Assembly (NCBI GenBank): GCA_021397845.1
Contig: CM038049.1
Coordinates: forward strand, 103,756,877 to 103,820,876
DNA length: 64,000 nucleotides
Origin: Areca catechu
Lineage: Eukaryota; Streptophyta; Magnoliopsida; Arecales; Arecaceae
Direction: 5' to 3'
Under the pieces are notes generated by a model. The model had not been told where the DNA came from. It saw only the letters and a list, made by a program, of their open reading frames with translations, and did no database searches. Both the position numbers and the translations under genes were made by a program. This document shows, in pieces, positions 33,785 through 45,048 of the stretch (positions are counted from its first letter, which is position 1; each line of letters begins with the position of its first letter).

Positions 33785-34997
33785 TGAGGCTTGTCCTTTC
33801 ACCCTTTCCATATCTTATATGGAGTGCGAGTAATAAACCTTGAAGGCATCCTGTTTATTATCAAACTAGCAATTTCTAGGATAAATTTCCAGAATGATAT
33901 TGAAAGATCAATCAAACATATTATAGATCATACCTTATATAATAAAGTATTTTTCCTCCATTCAAACACACCATACTTCTATGCTATATTAGGAGGTGTC
34001 TATTTATAGAGAATAATTGATGATCAAAAAATTTACTAGATAAGCATTCATTTTCTTGAATAAATCAAAACCATACGATGATACTCCTTTAGTTTATTGA
34101 AAGGCTTTGGATTTATGTTTTATCAAATACCTAAAACCCAAACCTAGATAAATCATTTGTAATGATGATAAACTAGGATTATCATCCTCTAGCTCAAGTT
34201 GTTATAGACCTATATACATCTAAATGTACTTAGGCTAACAACTAAATTTCCATTTCTCTAAATCTAGAGAATGGAGTTTAGGTCATCTTTCCATGAGACA
34301 AGATTCACAAGTCCCATACAATTCAAAATCATAAGGATCAAAGAATTCTTCTAGGTATTACTTGTTTATCCTTGACTCACTAAAATGACTTAAGCAGTAA
34401 TACCAGAGATATGTGAAATTCACATCTTTTCTCTTACATTTTATGCTTCAATCAATATAACATGTTAGAATGAAAGCAGGTAATATCAAAAGGACATTCT
34501 ATGCCTTCTTCCTCCTTAAGATGCTTCCCTTAGAGTTCAACCTTTTTGAACCCTACCTACTTCTCTTCTTGTCCATAAGGAGTAGAGCCTTATCACCCTT
34601 GATATGACTCTTTGATACATTCATCAAGTAGCTTTGGCAGGATACTATCTAGTTTGTTCATATGATAGATGATCATAAAATTAGTCTAGGGATATGGGAG
34701 AGACTGAAAGATGTGATCTTGACTGAGCTCTCTATTCTTCTCTCCATGGAGTATGGAAAGTGGATTCATCTCTTTATGTTGCTTGTGCAACTTATTAAAT
34801 ATCAAGGCCAACATGATAGACTTGATGGTCAAACTATTAGTCTACCACATTTTCCTATGCAAATTGCCTCTAAAGCACCTTTCCTATTTTAATCAGGATT
34901 ATGAGTATCAAGAATGCAGGAGACTTTTTCCTATATGAATATTATTCACAAATTTCTCAACTAGTCCACATCCTATTATGTGGCCTGGAGGTTCTTG
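33785..34997 (-). pseudogene. Heavily decayed Copia fragment C2 (integrase to gag)
   Basis: Minus-strand sequence follows C1 colinearly: CCATATCTTATATGGAGTGC at 33810 matches C1 near 2465, and GTTTGTTCATATGATA at 34653 matches C1 near 3850. GGTATCAAGAATG-type sequence at 34900 matches C1 near 4255. Stops are everywhere, so no product is possible. It is probably the oldest layer here. G4 interrupts it at 34998 inside the gag N-terminus. Confidence 0.72.
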
Positions 34998-36502
34998 TGA
35001 TGCCGAGGAGGGGATTTCTCCCCACATCAACTATCTTAAAATGAGATGTAGCTAGGATAGTTGCTCAATATAGAACTTATGCCATGACCAGCATCCAAAA
35101 TAGAATATTGGCCTATATACACCACTTCGTGATGCAGGACAATTATGGAAACTTAATCTACTGATTATTAACCTAATTAACATAGAACAATAGATATTAC
35201 AATTTATTTTATAATTCTTAATTTTTAAAGACTCAAAGGAAACAATTAAGCAAACTAGTCTACTAATTAATAACCAGCAAAGCAATCTACAAAGTAAACT
35301 AGAAAAATAGAATTTGGTGGCTAAGAAATCACCGTAAACTAGGGTTTACTTATCAAAGATTTAGAAATCAAAGAGTCAAGAAGGGTTTTATAATTTTACC
35401 AACGAAGATGTTTCCCTCTGAAGTAGATCTAGATAGACTCTCAATAATCTTGCAAAGGGCTTCAAGATCTCGATCTTCGGGCTCCGATCTTTTACAATGC
35501 TAGTTCCAAGGCAAGAACATCTTGACTTTAATTCTTGATCACCTGCAATCACTCAGCAAAGGAAGATCTCTCAGTTAGAAAATAGTAAAGAAGGAAAGAG
35601 AATGGAAAAATTAAAGGAAAAGAGATGGAAGTAGGTGGCTAGGTTTTCTCGGTGTCTAGATATGTAGGGCCAACTACCCTGTGATGCTCTAAAAAATAAA
35701 AGAAAGTGTCTCATACCCCGCGATGCACAGAGCAAAAGAATTGGACAGAATGTCACTTTATTTCATCAATAAATCATTAATAATATGGGGGGTTAATGGG
35801 ATATTTATAGACATTCAACTAGTGGTGTGAGGGATACAAAGACTAGCACTAGTGTACCTTAAGCAACAACTCCTTGAATCCTTGCTCTGAGCATCTTGGA
35901 CTCCTGTTCTTGGAATGATTTGGAACTCTCTCTAAGGTGGGTGACAACATGGGATCTTCATTCTATTTGGGTACCAATGATGAGGATAGGTGAGGTGTCA
36001 TGATGAAGGGCCAAGATTGCTTCATCGATTGGCCTTGATTGCTGGACTCTGGAGTCTGGATGACATGGGCACCTGCAGGATAGCGGACTCTCTAGTCTGG
36101 ATAGAAGAAAACTCAAGAGTTCTTATAGGATTCTTGAGTTCTCTGAGCTTGAGCAGCTTGGACCCTGACTGATCAAAAGACTTGAGGTAGAGATCCATTG
36201 AAATTCCCTTTTATAGGCACCCCTTAGGGAAGGATTCTTGGTCGACTTCTCCCTTGGAATTGGTGACAGAAAGGAAGAGGGAATGGCACCAATATGGTAG
36301 GACTCCTTCAATTTTACTCCTCTCAAAACATGGCACTAACTTCTTGGTTTCTTGATTAGGCGTTCCATATGAAATAAGTGACATGGCAATTGTGATGTCC
36401 CAAATGAAATGGCATGGCATGTAGGCTGATGAAGTGGCATGGGCATCCTTGACTTAATGAGGTGGCATGTGATGAGGTGGCACCAAGAAGTGGATGACAT
36501 GT
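34998..36502 (-). repeat. G4 3' LTR, left part
   Basis: It begins with TGATGC at 34998, matching the TGATGC outer edge of the related G2 LTR, and runs to the CATGT target site at 36498-36502. Non-coding, with small spurious ORFs. Repeated short words with GGCATG and GATGAAGTGGC at 36380-36490 resemble the LTRs at 31950-32060 and 46040-46130. With the part at 43662-44096 the LTR would be about 1.94 kb. Confidence 0.72.
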
Positions 36503-38241
36503 TGATGCAGAACGGAAGCTCTGATACCAAAAATGATGCAGAACAAAAGAGATGATGCGATGCGGAAGTAAATTAAAATTAATATATTTTTTTTTATTTA
36601 TTTATTTTCAGAAGTTGGCTTTGGCTCAAATTGAAGTTAAACTAAGTTGATGGAAACTAGGTAAGGATTGAAAGCACAATTTAGAAGAAGCTAAGTTATC
36701 AGAGTAGTTCAGAAGTAACGGATCGCTGGGGGTTGAGAAACTCCCAGACCTAGGGTTTCGCTCTAAACTTTCAACAGGACAGAAATAAAGAGAAGAGATG
36801 GTTTACCAACCAGACAGTGATCTTCACAGAATTTAGGTGGAAGAACTCTCTCGAACAGTTTGTTGGATCCTCGAATTCGGCTATCTTCGTAATGGATCCT
36901 CCAATACTGGTCTCGTGGCTGGGTCGGCTTCTCCTGAACTCAAGATCTGGGAAGAAGAAAACAAGTGATGGATTCAGAGACTCAGGGAAGGATTTACCAG
37001 TTCGAAGAGCTTGAAGGCTGATGTCGCTGAGATCCGGATTCTCTTGAAGGCTGATTCGACTCCCTCTGGAAAGAGCTTTGGATCTGAAGTACCCGAACTG
37101 TAGCTGGATGCTGGTGGTCGGCCTGGACTTGGAGAGAGAGGCCGTGGGAGGTGGGATAGGCTAGGGTTTGGTGGATTGAAGTGGATGTTGGGCGGCTAGG
37201 ATTATGGAGTAGAAGTGGCTAACCTAGGGTTTGGGTTTTGGAGATCTCACACCTCCTCAAGGTTCCTGGGGAACCCGGATTTACTCCCTCACGGAGCTCA
37301 ACACCTGGATGCAATTGCGGAAGAGAGAAAACACAAAGTTTGCTCACAAAAAAAATTGGTTTCATTCATCTGATTTTTTCAAGAGTTAAATAGAGTTGAA
37401 TATATAGACATAACAAAGAAATAAAATTTCATACACTTTCCATGTGGGACTAATAGGACTAACCCACACTTTAGGCATCAAATTCTCTTCCCAAGACTCC
37501 TTCCATGAGTGGGCAGCCCAAAAACTCCAAGAAAACTTGAAAATCAGCTCCAAATGGCAGGTTATGGGGGTGTCTCCTAGTATCTCTCAATGAATCAAGG
37601 ATTTTCCCTTCATGGTTTGGCTCTTTTGGACACCTCCTAGTCTTGCTCCACAAGTTTAGGCTTCTTCCATTCATGGCTTTGGCACTTTAGGAAACTTTTG
37701 GGTGCCTCCTTGATTTTCTCCCCAAGACATGCTCTCTTCCCTTTTATAACTTGGGTTTTTATGGAACATTGTGGGGCACCTCCTTGATCCTCTCTTCAAG
37801 AAAAATTCTTGCCATCCTGGCTTGGGTTTATCTGGAAAGAAGTTGGCTCCTCCTTGGATTGAGGTATCTTGATGGATTTCTCCCTCAAGTGGTGCATGAA
37901 AGAAGGGATCTGCTTTCTTGTGGTGTGGGGACCAAGGCACACTGGATGGAGATGTGGCACCTCCTGGACTTTGGCATGTGGCTGGGAGTGTGGCGCCCAC
38001 TTGCTTGGTCCTGGGAGAAAATGTGGCACCTTGGAGAAGACCTAGACCACTACTAGGACTTGTATTGAGTCAACATGACTCAACAAAATTTAAATTACAG
38101 GGAAATACATACTCAAACTAAAATTGAGTTGACCAAGTCAACCCTTATTACAAAACCAGAAAATCCTAATTCTTCAGGCAATGTCAATCAGAGATCCAGA
38201 TGGAGCCCTTAAGTCTTCTTCTGAGTCTGGTTCCCGCACCA
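36503..38241 (-). repeat. 3' LTR of G2, with one extra 31-bp edge unit
   Basis: 1739 bp. On the minus strand it starts TGGTGCGGGAACCA. Its outer edge contains a second LTR end: TGATGC at 36503 and again at 36534. Between them lies a copy of the tRNA-Met primer site (GCTCTGATACCA, 36518-36529). The target duplication lies outside 36503, so the extra unit was part of the integrated DNA. ORFs here (for example 36817-37014, 37671-38000) have twins in the other LTR and are not genes. Confidence 0.93.
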
Positions 38242-38270
38242 ATTCTCCCGGGGTGGGAGGAACTCTACCC
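38242..38270 (-). promoter_or_regulatory. Polypurine-like tract of G2
   Basis: On the minus strand, TCCTCCCACCCCGGGAGAAT abuts the LTR. The same form occurs before the LTRs of G1 (CCCACCCTGGGAGAAT), G3 and G4, so it is the family's plus-strand priming region although pyrimidines interrupt it. Confidence 0.6.
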
Positions 38271-39010
38271 TGTCGAGTATGGATCAAGCTGGCTCTGGTA
38301 TCTCTCCAAGAGGTCTGGGTCCAATTCTTGTAATTCTTCTCGGGAGATCCAAGAGTTATCAGAATCTGGCCTTCCTTGCTAGCGGACCAGGTATCTTTGG
38401 TATCCTCGATTATGAGTAGAGATAACCTGATCATCCAGGATCTTTTCAATCTGCTCTTTCCTCACAGGCCAGTTTGTTGGTGGGCACACAGGGTTGGGTT
38501 CACTCTCAAGAGCAGGATTAGGCTCAAAAAGGCTTACTGGGAATCACAGCTGGCTCTCTATACTCTACTAGGTCTGTAATGTTGAAAGTGGAGCTAATGC
38601 CTAGTTCTGAAGGCAACTCGAGCACATAGGCATTGGACCCTACTCTCTTCACCACTTTAAATGGTCCAGCTCCTTTAGCATGTAACATTCTAACAGTTCC
38701 AGGAGGAAACCGTTTAGGCCTTAACCTAATCATTACATAGTCTCCCTCAATAAAAGTTTTGACTCGTCTTTGAGAATCAGCCAACTTCTTATAAGTTTCA
38801 TTACTTAAATTTATTTTGGCATGAATTTCTTTATGCAAGTCCTTTACATGCTATGCAAGTGCATCAAGAGACTTGTGTGTGTGGACTAATAGTGAAATCA
38901 GATCAAGTGGTGTGTGAGGCTTGTATCCATGAACAATTTCAAAGGGACTCTAGCCTATAGACCTATTGATCGAAACATTATATGCAAATTTAGTCCTGGA
39001 CAAAATACAA
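38271..39010 (-). pseudogene. G2 integrase C-terminal domain and chromodomain
   Basis: From about 39010 the minus strand resumes in integrase sequence (FAYNVSINRS-like, then PFEIVHGYKPHTPLDLISL). The open piece 38838-38524 has the GPY/F-type module: GDYVMIRLRPKRFPPGT, then GAGPFKVVKR, PNAYVLELP-like and FNITDLVEYREP. The chromodomain continues in a neighbouring frame (RPDSDNSWISREELQELD) with one TAG inside YLVR*QG. It encodes a chromatin-reader tail without the catalytic core. Confidence 0.87.
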
Positions 39011-39162
39011 ATCCCAATTCCTGGTGCTCTCAATCAAACCAAAATCAGAGCCAAAGCCTAGTAAAGGGTCAAGAAAAACTAAACTAGACTAACGACGCAT
39101 TCCTAAAGAATGGACTTTATTCCAAAAGAACCCTAGGTCTAAACCTAACAAATTAAGGCTCT

Positions 39163-40982
39163 CTAGGTTTGACCTTGGGTCGGAGGAGGGCATGCAGAGC
39201 ATGAAAACTTATTATGGATGCCTAGTAGGTGCCATAAGGTCTTCCAGAAGTAGGTGGCAAACCTAATAGGTTCTAAGGAGTCTTGCAACCTAGAAATCTC
39301 AGTAAAGTGTAATCCCATAGCTCTAGAAACATGAGAAGATTCAGGGATGGGTAGGAAATAAGAATCAGAGTTTTGAGGTGACTTATTAGAAACAAGAAAC
39401 AAACCTTGGTTATTCAGGATGACCTTAAAATGAGGACATTGTTCTATAGGTGCACTCATCCAAACCTCATGATTTGCTCTAGGAGGGTCTACAAGTGCAA
39501 GTTCTAGGATAGGCTGGATGCTCCTAGAAGGTGGAAGGTTATCAGGAAGGTCTTTGGAATGTTTATCTAGAAAGTCCTTTAAGCTACTGTCTTTTTCTTG
39601 TTCTTGGACCTTCTCAATGGGCAATTCTTGTGAACCCCTTCTTTCTTCACACTTCTTTACCAGATTTGACTCAGGGGTGTCTTCTTTGGATTCCTCAATG
39701 AGTTCAGGGGTATTCTCACTTAAACTTTCATTTGGTGTAATTTCCTCTTCCTGAACTTCCTCAAAAGGGTCTTCTCTTAGGGTTAGCTCCTGAATTCCTT
39801 GAGTGGCATGGGTCCCCTTAATAACCCCATCAGGTAGGAGTTGGTTAATTGAATTATCGGGAGAGATATCCTCAAATTCTTCTTCTTTATATTCATCTAT
39901 CAAACTTATGTCAGGCTCATATATTTCTTCCTCAATCTCACTGAAATGTTCTAATCTATTCTCCTTTGATTCCTCTTTAAGTACGGCTCTGGTCAGGTAA
40001 ACTAATTTTGGGATGGCCATGCCTAACTCCTTCTCAGTGTTATCCTTCTGGTCAAGAGGTGACACAAGTGGGAATTGACAAACAAAAGTCTGGTTCACTA
40101 TGGGTGTCGGATCAATCGGAACTTGACTCAAGTTGGTAGAGGTTGGCTTTAAGTCCAAGGTACTTGATTGGTTATATCTTAAAGACCACTCATAGTCTTG
40201 GGCTTCTTGGTAGGCTCGGTCTAACTTATTGGTCTTTTCAAGGCATAGCTTCCTATAAATGTCTTGGTGTAACCCAACCCTAAACCTCGATGTGATCTGA
40301 GCTTCGGTCTCAATGGTATTGCATTTCATGTGGTACCACTGGAAGTCCTCGATATATTTAGACACAGGCCTATTACCTTGTCGCAATTGGTACCATTGGT
40401 CTAAAAGTCTTTTCTCATAGGATCTACCTAGGTACCTATCTCTCAACTTACTTCTCATATCTCTCCAAGTATATATTTCCTCTTTTCTTTGATAACACTC
40501 ATGCTCAATAGCATACCAATGCGACCTAGCATGTTTGGTGAACTTGGTTTTGGCCAACCTAATTTGTCCTGATTTCGATATGTTAGTGCACTCAAAATAC
40601 CGATCCATTTGTTCTTCCCACTTAATATATGTCTTTTGTCTTCCATCAAAAGTGGGTGCATAAGGTTCGGTGTTCCTAACAGGTCCCTTTTCTGAGTCAA
40701 CCAAGTATGGATATAGGCTCCTAGGGTTATGCTCGGGATCACGGTATAAGGTCCTCCTAGGCTCCTGGCATGGGTGAGGTTGGGCCTATTAAATTTTGGA
40801 TCAGGGGTCCAATTTTGATGTCTACGTTTCTCAAGTCCCTGGGCTCGGTCTCTAAAATGGGCAAAACCCTCATTCATATCCTGACTCAATTTGGTCATAC
40901 TTTCGGTAAGAGTTCTAATCATTGCCGCTAAATCAGGTTGGGTTTGACCAGGTTGGTAGGGTACTTCGTTCCGGGTGGACAT
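39163..40982 (-). CDS. G2 Gag-integrase-fragment fusion ORF (one frameshift)
   Basis: Starting at ATG 40982, the first ~60 codons are in one frame. A frameshift near 40790 moves the reading to a frame open for about 540 codons to 39163. Residues roughly 30-160 of the open part are a Retrotrans_gag domain (WEEQMDRYFECTNIS, KFTKHARSHWYAIEHE, YLGRSYEKRLLDQWYQLRQG). A long acidic middle follows. No zinc knuckle is present, unlike G1. The last ~25 residues, RFATYFWKTLWHLLGIHNKFS, are integrase core sequence joined in frame to Gag. A virion-structural role is inferred; the fusion could give affinity for integrase complexes. Confidence 0.87.
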
Positions 40983-41872
40983 GATGATGCAAGCAAGCAC
41001 ACCAAATGAGACTCGACTGAAATGACTATGGGCTAACTAGACCTAGAGCCCAAACTAGATGCCCAATCAGAGTGGCAAGCTAGCCTGTAGTAACTCGGGA
41101 CTCAGCCAGGCAGGTGTAAGGGGAGTGTTAGGTCCCTAATTGCCAATCCTAGACACCAATCAGAGATTGGCCAGGTAGGCGGACCAGCACACAAGCCCTT
41201 CGGGATAGAATCCCTAAACCACCATTCTAGACACTGAGTACAAAGCACACACAGAGTAACTAGACAAACTGACTCAACATTAGCCTAGACCCGACTTGTT
41301 GGTGTCCCTAGCCCACTAGGGCAAATTAGGTCTCATTAATTTTAAGATTAAAGGCTTAGGTTCGAATGAGTGGGTGATGGTTTTGGGCTAAGGAGAGGTT
41401 ATCAACTCCTTCCCTTATCTTAGATTCTTAAATGCCCTTAAGATGAATTAAGAGATGAACACTCAAAAATAATTGAATTGCAGAAACACAAAAATAGAGT
41501 TCCAGTAATTTAATCCTCAGAAATCCCATGGAAATCAATAAATCACAGAAAAATTATGCAGAATAGTTTCAATTATACTGGTTTCAACAAAACAAAAATC
41601 ACCAAATTTGGAGTTACCTACAATGAGAAATAATTCCTGCAATAGGGTAATTATGGGCTAAAAATAGAGTACTTCCCCGTTTACAATTCCTGCTACGAAG
41701 TTATAACCCAACGGATCCCCTACACGCCCTAGGAACACCCCGTGGAATGGGAAGAGGAGGTTTGCACCTCGCTTCGTTCCTAGGACCGGACGTCCTGGGG
41801 AGTCTACTTCGAGCAGACAAAGTAAAAAGAGAGAGACTCAAGCAAGCAAATGAAACAGAAACCCTAGACAGG
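40983..41872 (-). other. G2 leader, non-coding, with a conserved block
   Basis: No gene. The block at 41715-41800 (minus-strand words CCATTCCACGGGG and GGCGTGTAGGGG, and GGACGTCCGGTCCTA) recurs at 51345-51425 in the G3 leader despite divergence around it. It may be a packaging or dimerisation structure. Confidence 0.6.
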
Positions 41873-41950
41873 GCTCTGATACCAAAATTGATGCAGAACA
41901 GAAGCTCTGATACCAAAATTGATGCAGAATGGAAGCTCTGATACCAAAAA
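41873..41950 (-). promoter_or_regulatory. Triplicated tRNA-Met primer site at the G2 5' LTR edge
   Basis: GCTCTGATACCA (the primer site read on plus) occurs at 41873-41884, 41904-41915 and 41935-41946, spaced exactly 31 bases. TGATGC (an LTR end) follows at 41889, 41920 and 41951. The unit is the last ~15 bases of the LTR plus a short spacer plus the primer site. The innermost copy should be the working primer site; the other two lie inside the 5' LTR as defined by the outermost TGATGC. Confidence 0.95.
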
Positions 41951-43656
41951 TGATGCGGAACAAAAGAGATGATGCGATGCAGAAGTAAATTAAAATTAAT
42001 ATATTTTTTTTTTTTATTTATTTTTAGAAGTTGGCTTTGTCTCAAAGTGAAGTTAAACTAAGTTGATGGAAACTAGGTAAGGATTGAAAGCACAATTTAG
42101 AAGAAGCTAAGTTATCAGAGTAGTTCAGAAGTAACGGATCGCTGGGGGTTGAGAAACTCCCAGACCTAGGGTTTCGCTCTAAACTTTCAATAGGACAGAA
42201 ATAAAGAGAAGAGATGGTTTACCAACCAGATAGTGATCTTCACAGAATTTGGGTGGAAGAACTCTCTCGAACAGTTTGTTGGATCCTCGAATTCGGCTAT
42301 CTTCGCAATGGATCCTCCAATACTGGTCTCGTGGCTGGGTCGGCTTCTCCTGAACTCAAGATCTGGGAAGAAGAAAACAAGTGATGGATTCAGAGACCCA
42401 GGGAAGGATTTACCAGTTCGAAGAGCTTGAAGGCTGATGTCACTGAGATCCGGATTCTCTTGAAGGCTGATTCGACTCCCTCTAGAAAGAGATTTGGATC
42501 TGAAGTACTCGGACTGTAGCTGGATGCTGGTGGTCGGCCTGGACTTGGAGAGAGAGGCCGTGGGAGGTGGGATAGGCTAGGGTTTGGTGGATTGAAGTGG
42601 ATGTTGGGCGGCTAGGATTATGGAGTAGAAGTGGCTAACCTAGGGTTTGGGTTTTGGAGATCTCATACCTCCTCAAGGTTCCTGGGGAACCCGGATTTAC
42701 TCCCTCACGGAGCTCAACACCTGGATGCAAGTGCGGAAGAGAGAAAACATAAAGTTTGCTCACAAAAAAAATTGGTTTCATTCATCTGATTTTTTCAAGA
42801 GTTACATAGAGTTGAATATATAGACATAACAAAGAAATAAAATTTCATACACTTTTCATGTGGGACTAATAGGACTAACCCACACTTTAGGCATCAAATT
42901 CTCTTCCCAAGACTCCTTCCATGAGTGGGCAGCCCAAAAACTCCAAGAAAACTTGAAAATCAGCTCCAAATGGCAGGTTATGGGGTGTCTCCTAGTATCT
43001 CTCCATGAATCAAGGATTTTCCCTTCATGGTTTGGCTCTTTTGGACACCTCCTAGTCTTGCTCCACAAGTTTAGGCTTCTTCCTTTCATGGCTTTGGCAC
43101 TTTAGGAAACTTTTGGGTGCCTCCTTGATTTTCTCCCCAAGACATGCTCTCTTCCCTTTTATAACTTGGGTTTTTATGGAACATTGTGGGGCACCTCCTT
43201 GATCCTCTCTTCAAGAAAAATTCTTTCCATCCTGGCTTGGGTTTATCTGGAAAGAAGTTAGCTCCTCCTTGGATTGAGGTATCTTGATGGATTTCTCCCT
43301 CAAGTGGTGCATGAAAGAAGGGACCTGCTTTCTTGTGGTGTGGGGACCAAGGCACACTGGATGGAGATGTGGCACTTCCTGGACTCTGGCGTGTGGCTGG
43401 GAGTGTGGCGCCCACTTGCTTGGTCCTGGGAGAAAATGTGGCACCTTGGAGAAGACCTAGACCACTACTAGGACTTGTATTGAGTCAACATGACTCAACA
43501 AAATTTAAATTACAGGGAAATACAGACTCAAACTAAAATTGAGTTGACCAAGTCAACCCTTATTACAAAACCAGAAAATCCTAATTCTTCAGGAAATGTC
43601 AATCAGAGATCCAGATGGAGCCCTGAAGTCTTCTTCTGAGTCTGGTGCCCGCACCA
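41889..43656 (-). repeat. 5' LTR of G2, with two extra 31-bp edge units
   Basis: 1768 bp, from 43656 (TGGTGCGGGCACCAG on minus) to TGATGC at 41889. It is 29 bases longer than the 3' LTR, close to one edge unit. Otherwise nearly identical to 36503-38241. Confidence 0.93.
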
Positions 43657-44096
43657 CATGTGGTGCCAGGCTTGACTTGTCTTGAGCTAGCACATGGTAT
43701 GTTTGGTTGTCACATAGGGTCACATATGTCTTGACTTATTGCACATGGTATCTGGATTTAGGTCCCCTCTTGTATTACAGGACTCAATAACTAACTAATC
43801 ACATGATTTAACCAACTAAAAACTAACTCTAAGCCTAACTTGATCAAATTGATCAAAAGGCATAGACATGTAAATAAATGGTTCAACTTGGTAAAAAGGG
43901 TTTGGCCCAAAAGGCTAAAAATAAAAATCCTAATTACAGTTGGTAAAAAGGGCTAAACCCAACTAAGATAAATAGCAAAACTTAAGATAAAATATTTACA
44001 AGAAAAAGGAGTTTGGGTTCAGGGATTTATTCATAGGTGATCCATAAAGATGTGGGTTCAACCTGTCAATCTTTTCTAGCCCTGGTGTCCACACCA
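43657..44096 (-). repeat. G4 3' LTR, right part
   Basis: It resumes after the second CATGT (43657-43661) and runs to GGTGTCCACACCA at 44096, the LTR start on the minus strand (TGGTGTGGACACCAGG). A TCCCCGGGTGAGAG purine-tract region follows. Similar to 32040-32549. No genes. Confidence 0.8.
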
Positions 44097-44600
44097 ATTC
44101 TCCCCGGGTGAGAGAAACACGACCCTGTCGAGTATGGTTCAACTCCACTATGATAGCACTCTAGTAAGTCTGGGTCAACACTCTGCAAGTCCTCTCTGGT
44201 TATCTAAGAATCATCAGTCTCGGGTCATCCTTGTTAATGAACCAGATATCGCTGATAATCTTTGCTCCGAGTAGCGGTTATGTTGTTATCCAAGATCCAC
44301 TCGATCTTGTCTCTTTGGGTGGCAGGTGGACACACTTGGGTTGGTTCACTCTCAAGGACTAGATTAGGCCCAAAAGGCTCACTAGGAATCAACGTTGGCT
44401 CCCTATACTTTATAAGGTCCGAAATGTTGAAAATAAGACTAATACCTAGGTCAGGTAGTAACTCGAGCACGTAGGCATTAGGTCTAATTTTCCTAATTAC
44501 TTTGTATGGTCCACTACTATGGGCATGTAACTCTTTCATGGTTCCAGGTGGGAACCATTTAGGTCATAGTCTAACCATGACAAAGTCTCCTACATTATAT
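44097..44600 (-). pseudogene. G4 integrase C-terminal module and chromodomain
   Basis: Open piece 44539-44234 (101 codons) has KELHAHSSGPYKVIRKIRPN, NAYVLELLPDLGISLIFN and ISDLIKYREP (GPY/F-type module). The chromodomain core follows: DKIEWILDNNITATRSKDYQ, then RYLVH. The frame then passes stops toward the LTR. The DNA-binding/chromatin-targeting end of the polyprotein is well preserved relative to the core. Confidence 0.87.
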
Positions 44601-45048
44601 TCTTTGAGTCGTTTTCTTGTGTCAGCCATATGTTTCTAAGATTTGTTGCTTTCATTAATTTTTTTACTTATTTCTTTGTGCAACTCTCTAACATGCTCAG
44701 CATATGACTCAGCAGACTCTGAGATGCATTCATTCATGGGTAACGATAAGAGATCTAAAGGTTTTCTAGGTTTGTATTCATGAACAATTTTAAAAGGGCT
44801 TTTCCCTGTAGACCTATTAACTGAGCTATTGTATGCAAATTCAGCCCTAGACAATAATAGATCCTAATTGGCAGTATGCTCTCCAACTAAACTTCTCAGT
44901 ATGTTTCCTAGACTACGATTCACAACCTCGGTCTGGCCATCAGTTTGAGGGTGATAAGCTATAGAAAATTTAAGTTATGTCCTTAACAAATGCTAGAGTG
45001 TTTTCCAGAAATAACTGATAAATCATACGTCCCTATCGGATACAATGG
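44601..45048 (-). pseudogene. G4 integrase core, second half
   Basis: Minus-strand translation from 45048 gives IVSDRD (second catalytic Asp), then a stop, SYFWKTL, another stop, KFSIAYHPQTDGQTEVV (the Glu in QTE is the catalytic Glu) and NRSLGNILRSLVGEH. The open stretch SRAEFAYNSSVNRSTGKSPF follows (44854-44636). It supplies the intact layout against which the fused fragments in G1-G3 can be recognised. Three in-frame stops and the G3 insertion at 45049 inactivate it. Confidence 0.9.

Larger units (their letters stand above)
36503..43656 (-). mobile_element. Non-autonomous Gypsy element G2 with target duplication CATGT
   Basis: A complete minus-strand element: 5' LTR 41889-43656, primer site 41873-41884, leader, Gag-integrase fusion ORF, integrase tail and chromodomain, polypurine tract, 3' LTR 36503-38241. 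CATGT is at both outer flanks (36498-36502 and 43657-43661). The LTRs differ at only about 7 positions in a 265-base sample by eye. It is therefore a fairly recent insertion of an element without protease, reverse transcriptase or RNase H. Confidence 0.95.
34998..45048 (-). mobile_element. Gypsy chromovirus G4, interrupted by G2 and cut by G3
   Basis: G4 consists of a 3' LTR in two parts (34998-36502 and 43657-44096) and, on the minus strand, integrase and chromodomain (44097-45048). G2 sits inside the LTR. G3 starts at 45049, exactly within the codons of the IVSDRD motif of integrase. The rest of G4 would lie beyond G3, outside the window. Of the four chromovirus copies it alone shows the ordinary integrase layout. 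Confidence 0.85.

Noticed and set aside
36529..36534. 36534 as the outer edge of the G2 3' LTR
   Set aside because: The bases before it (AAAAA) do not match the right flank CATGT, while those before 36503 do, so the extra unit belongs to the element.
36817..37014. Small ORF with a near-identical twin at 42233-42430, and others at 37671-38000 and 43086-43415, as a possible duplicated gene family
   Set aside because: They are the two LTRs of G2; duplication reflects LTR identity.
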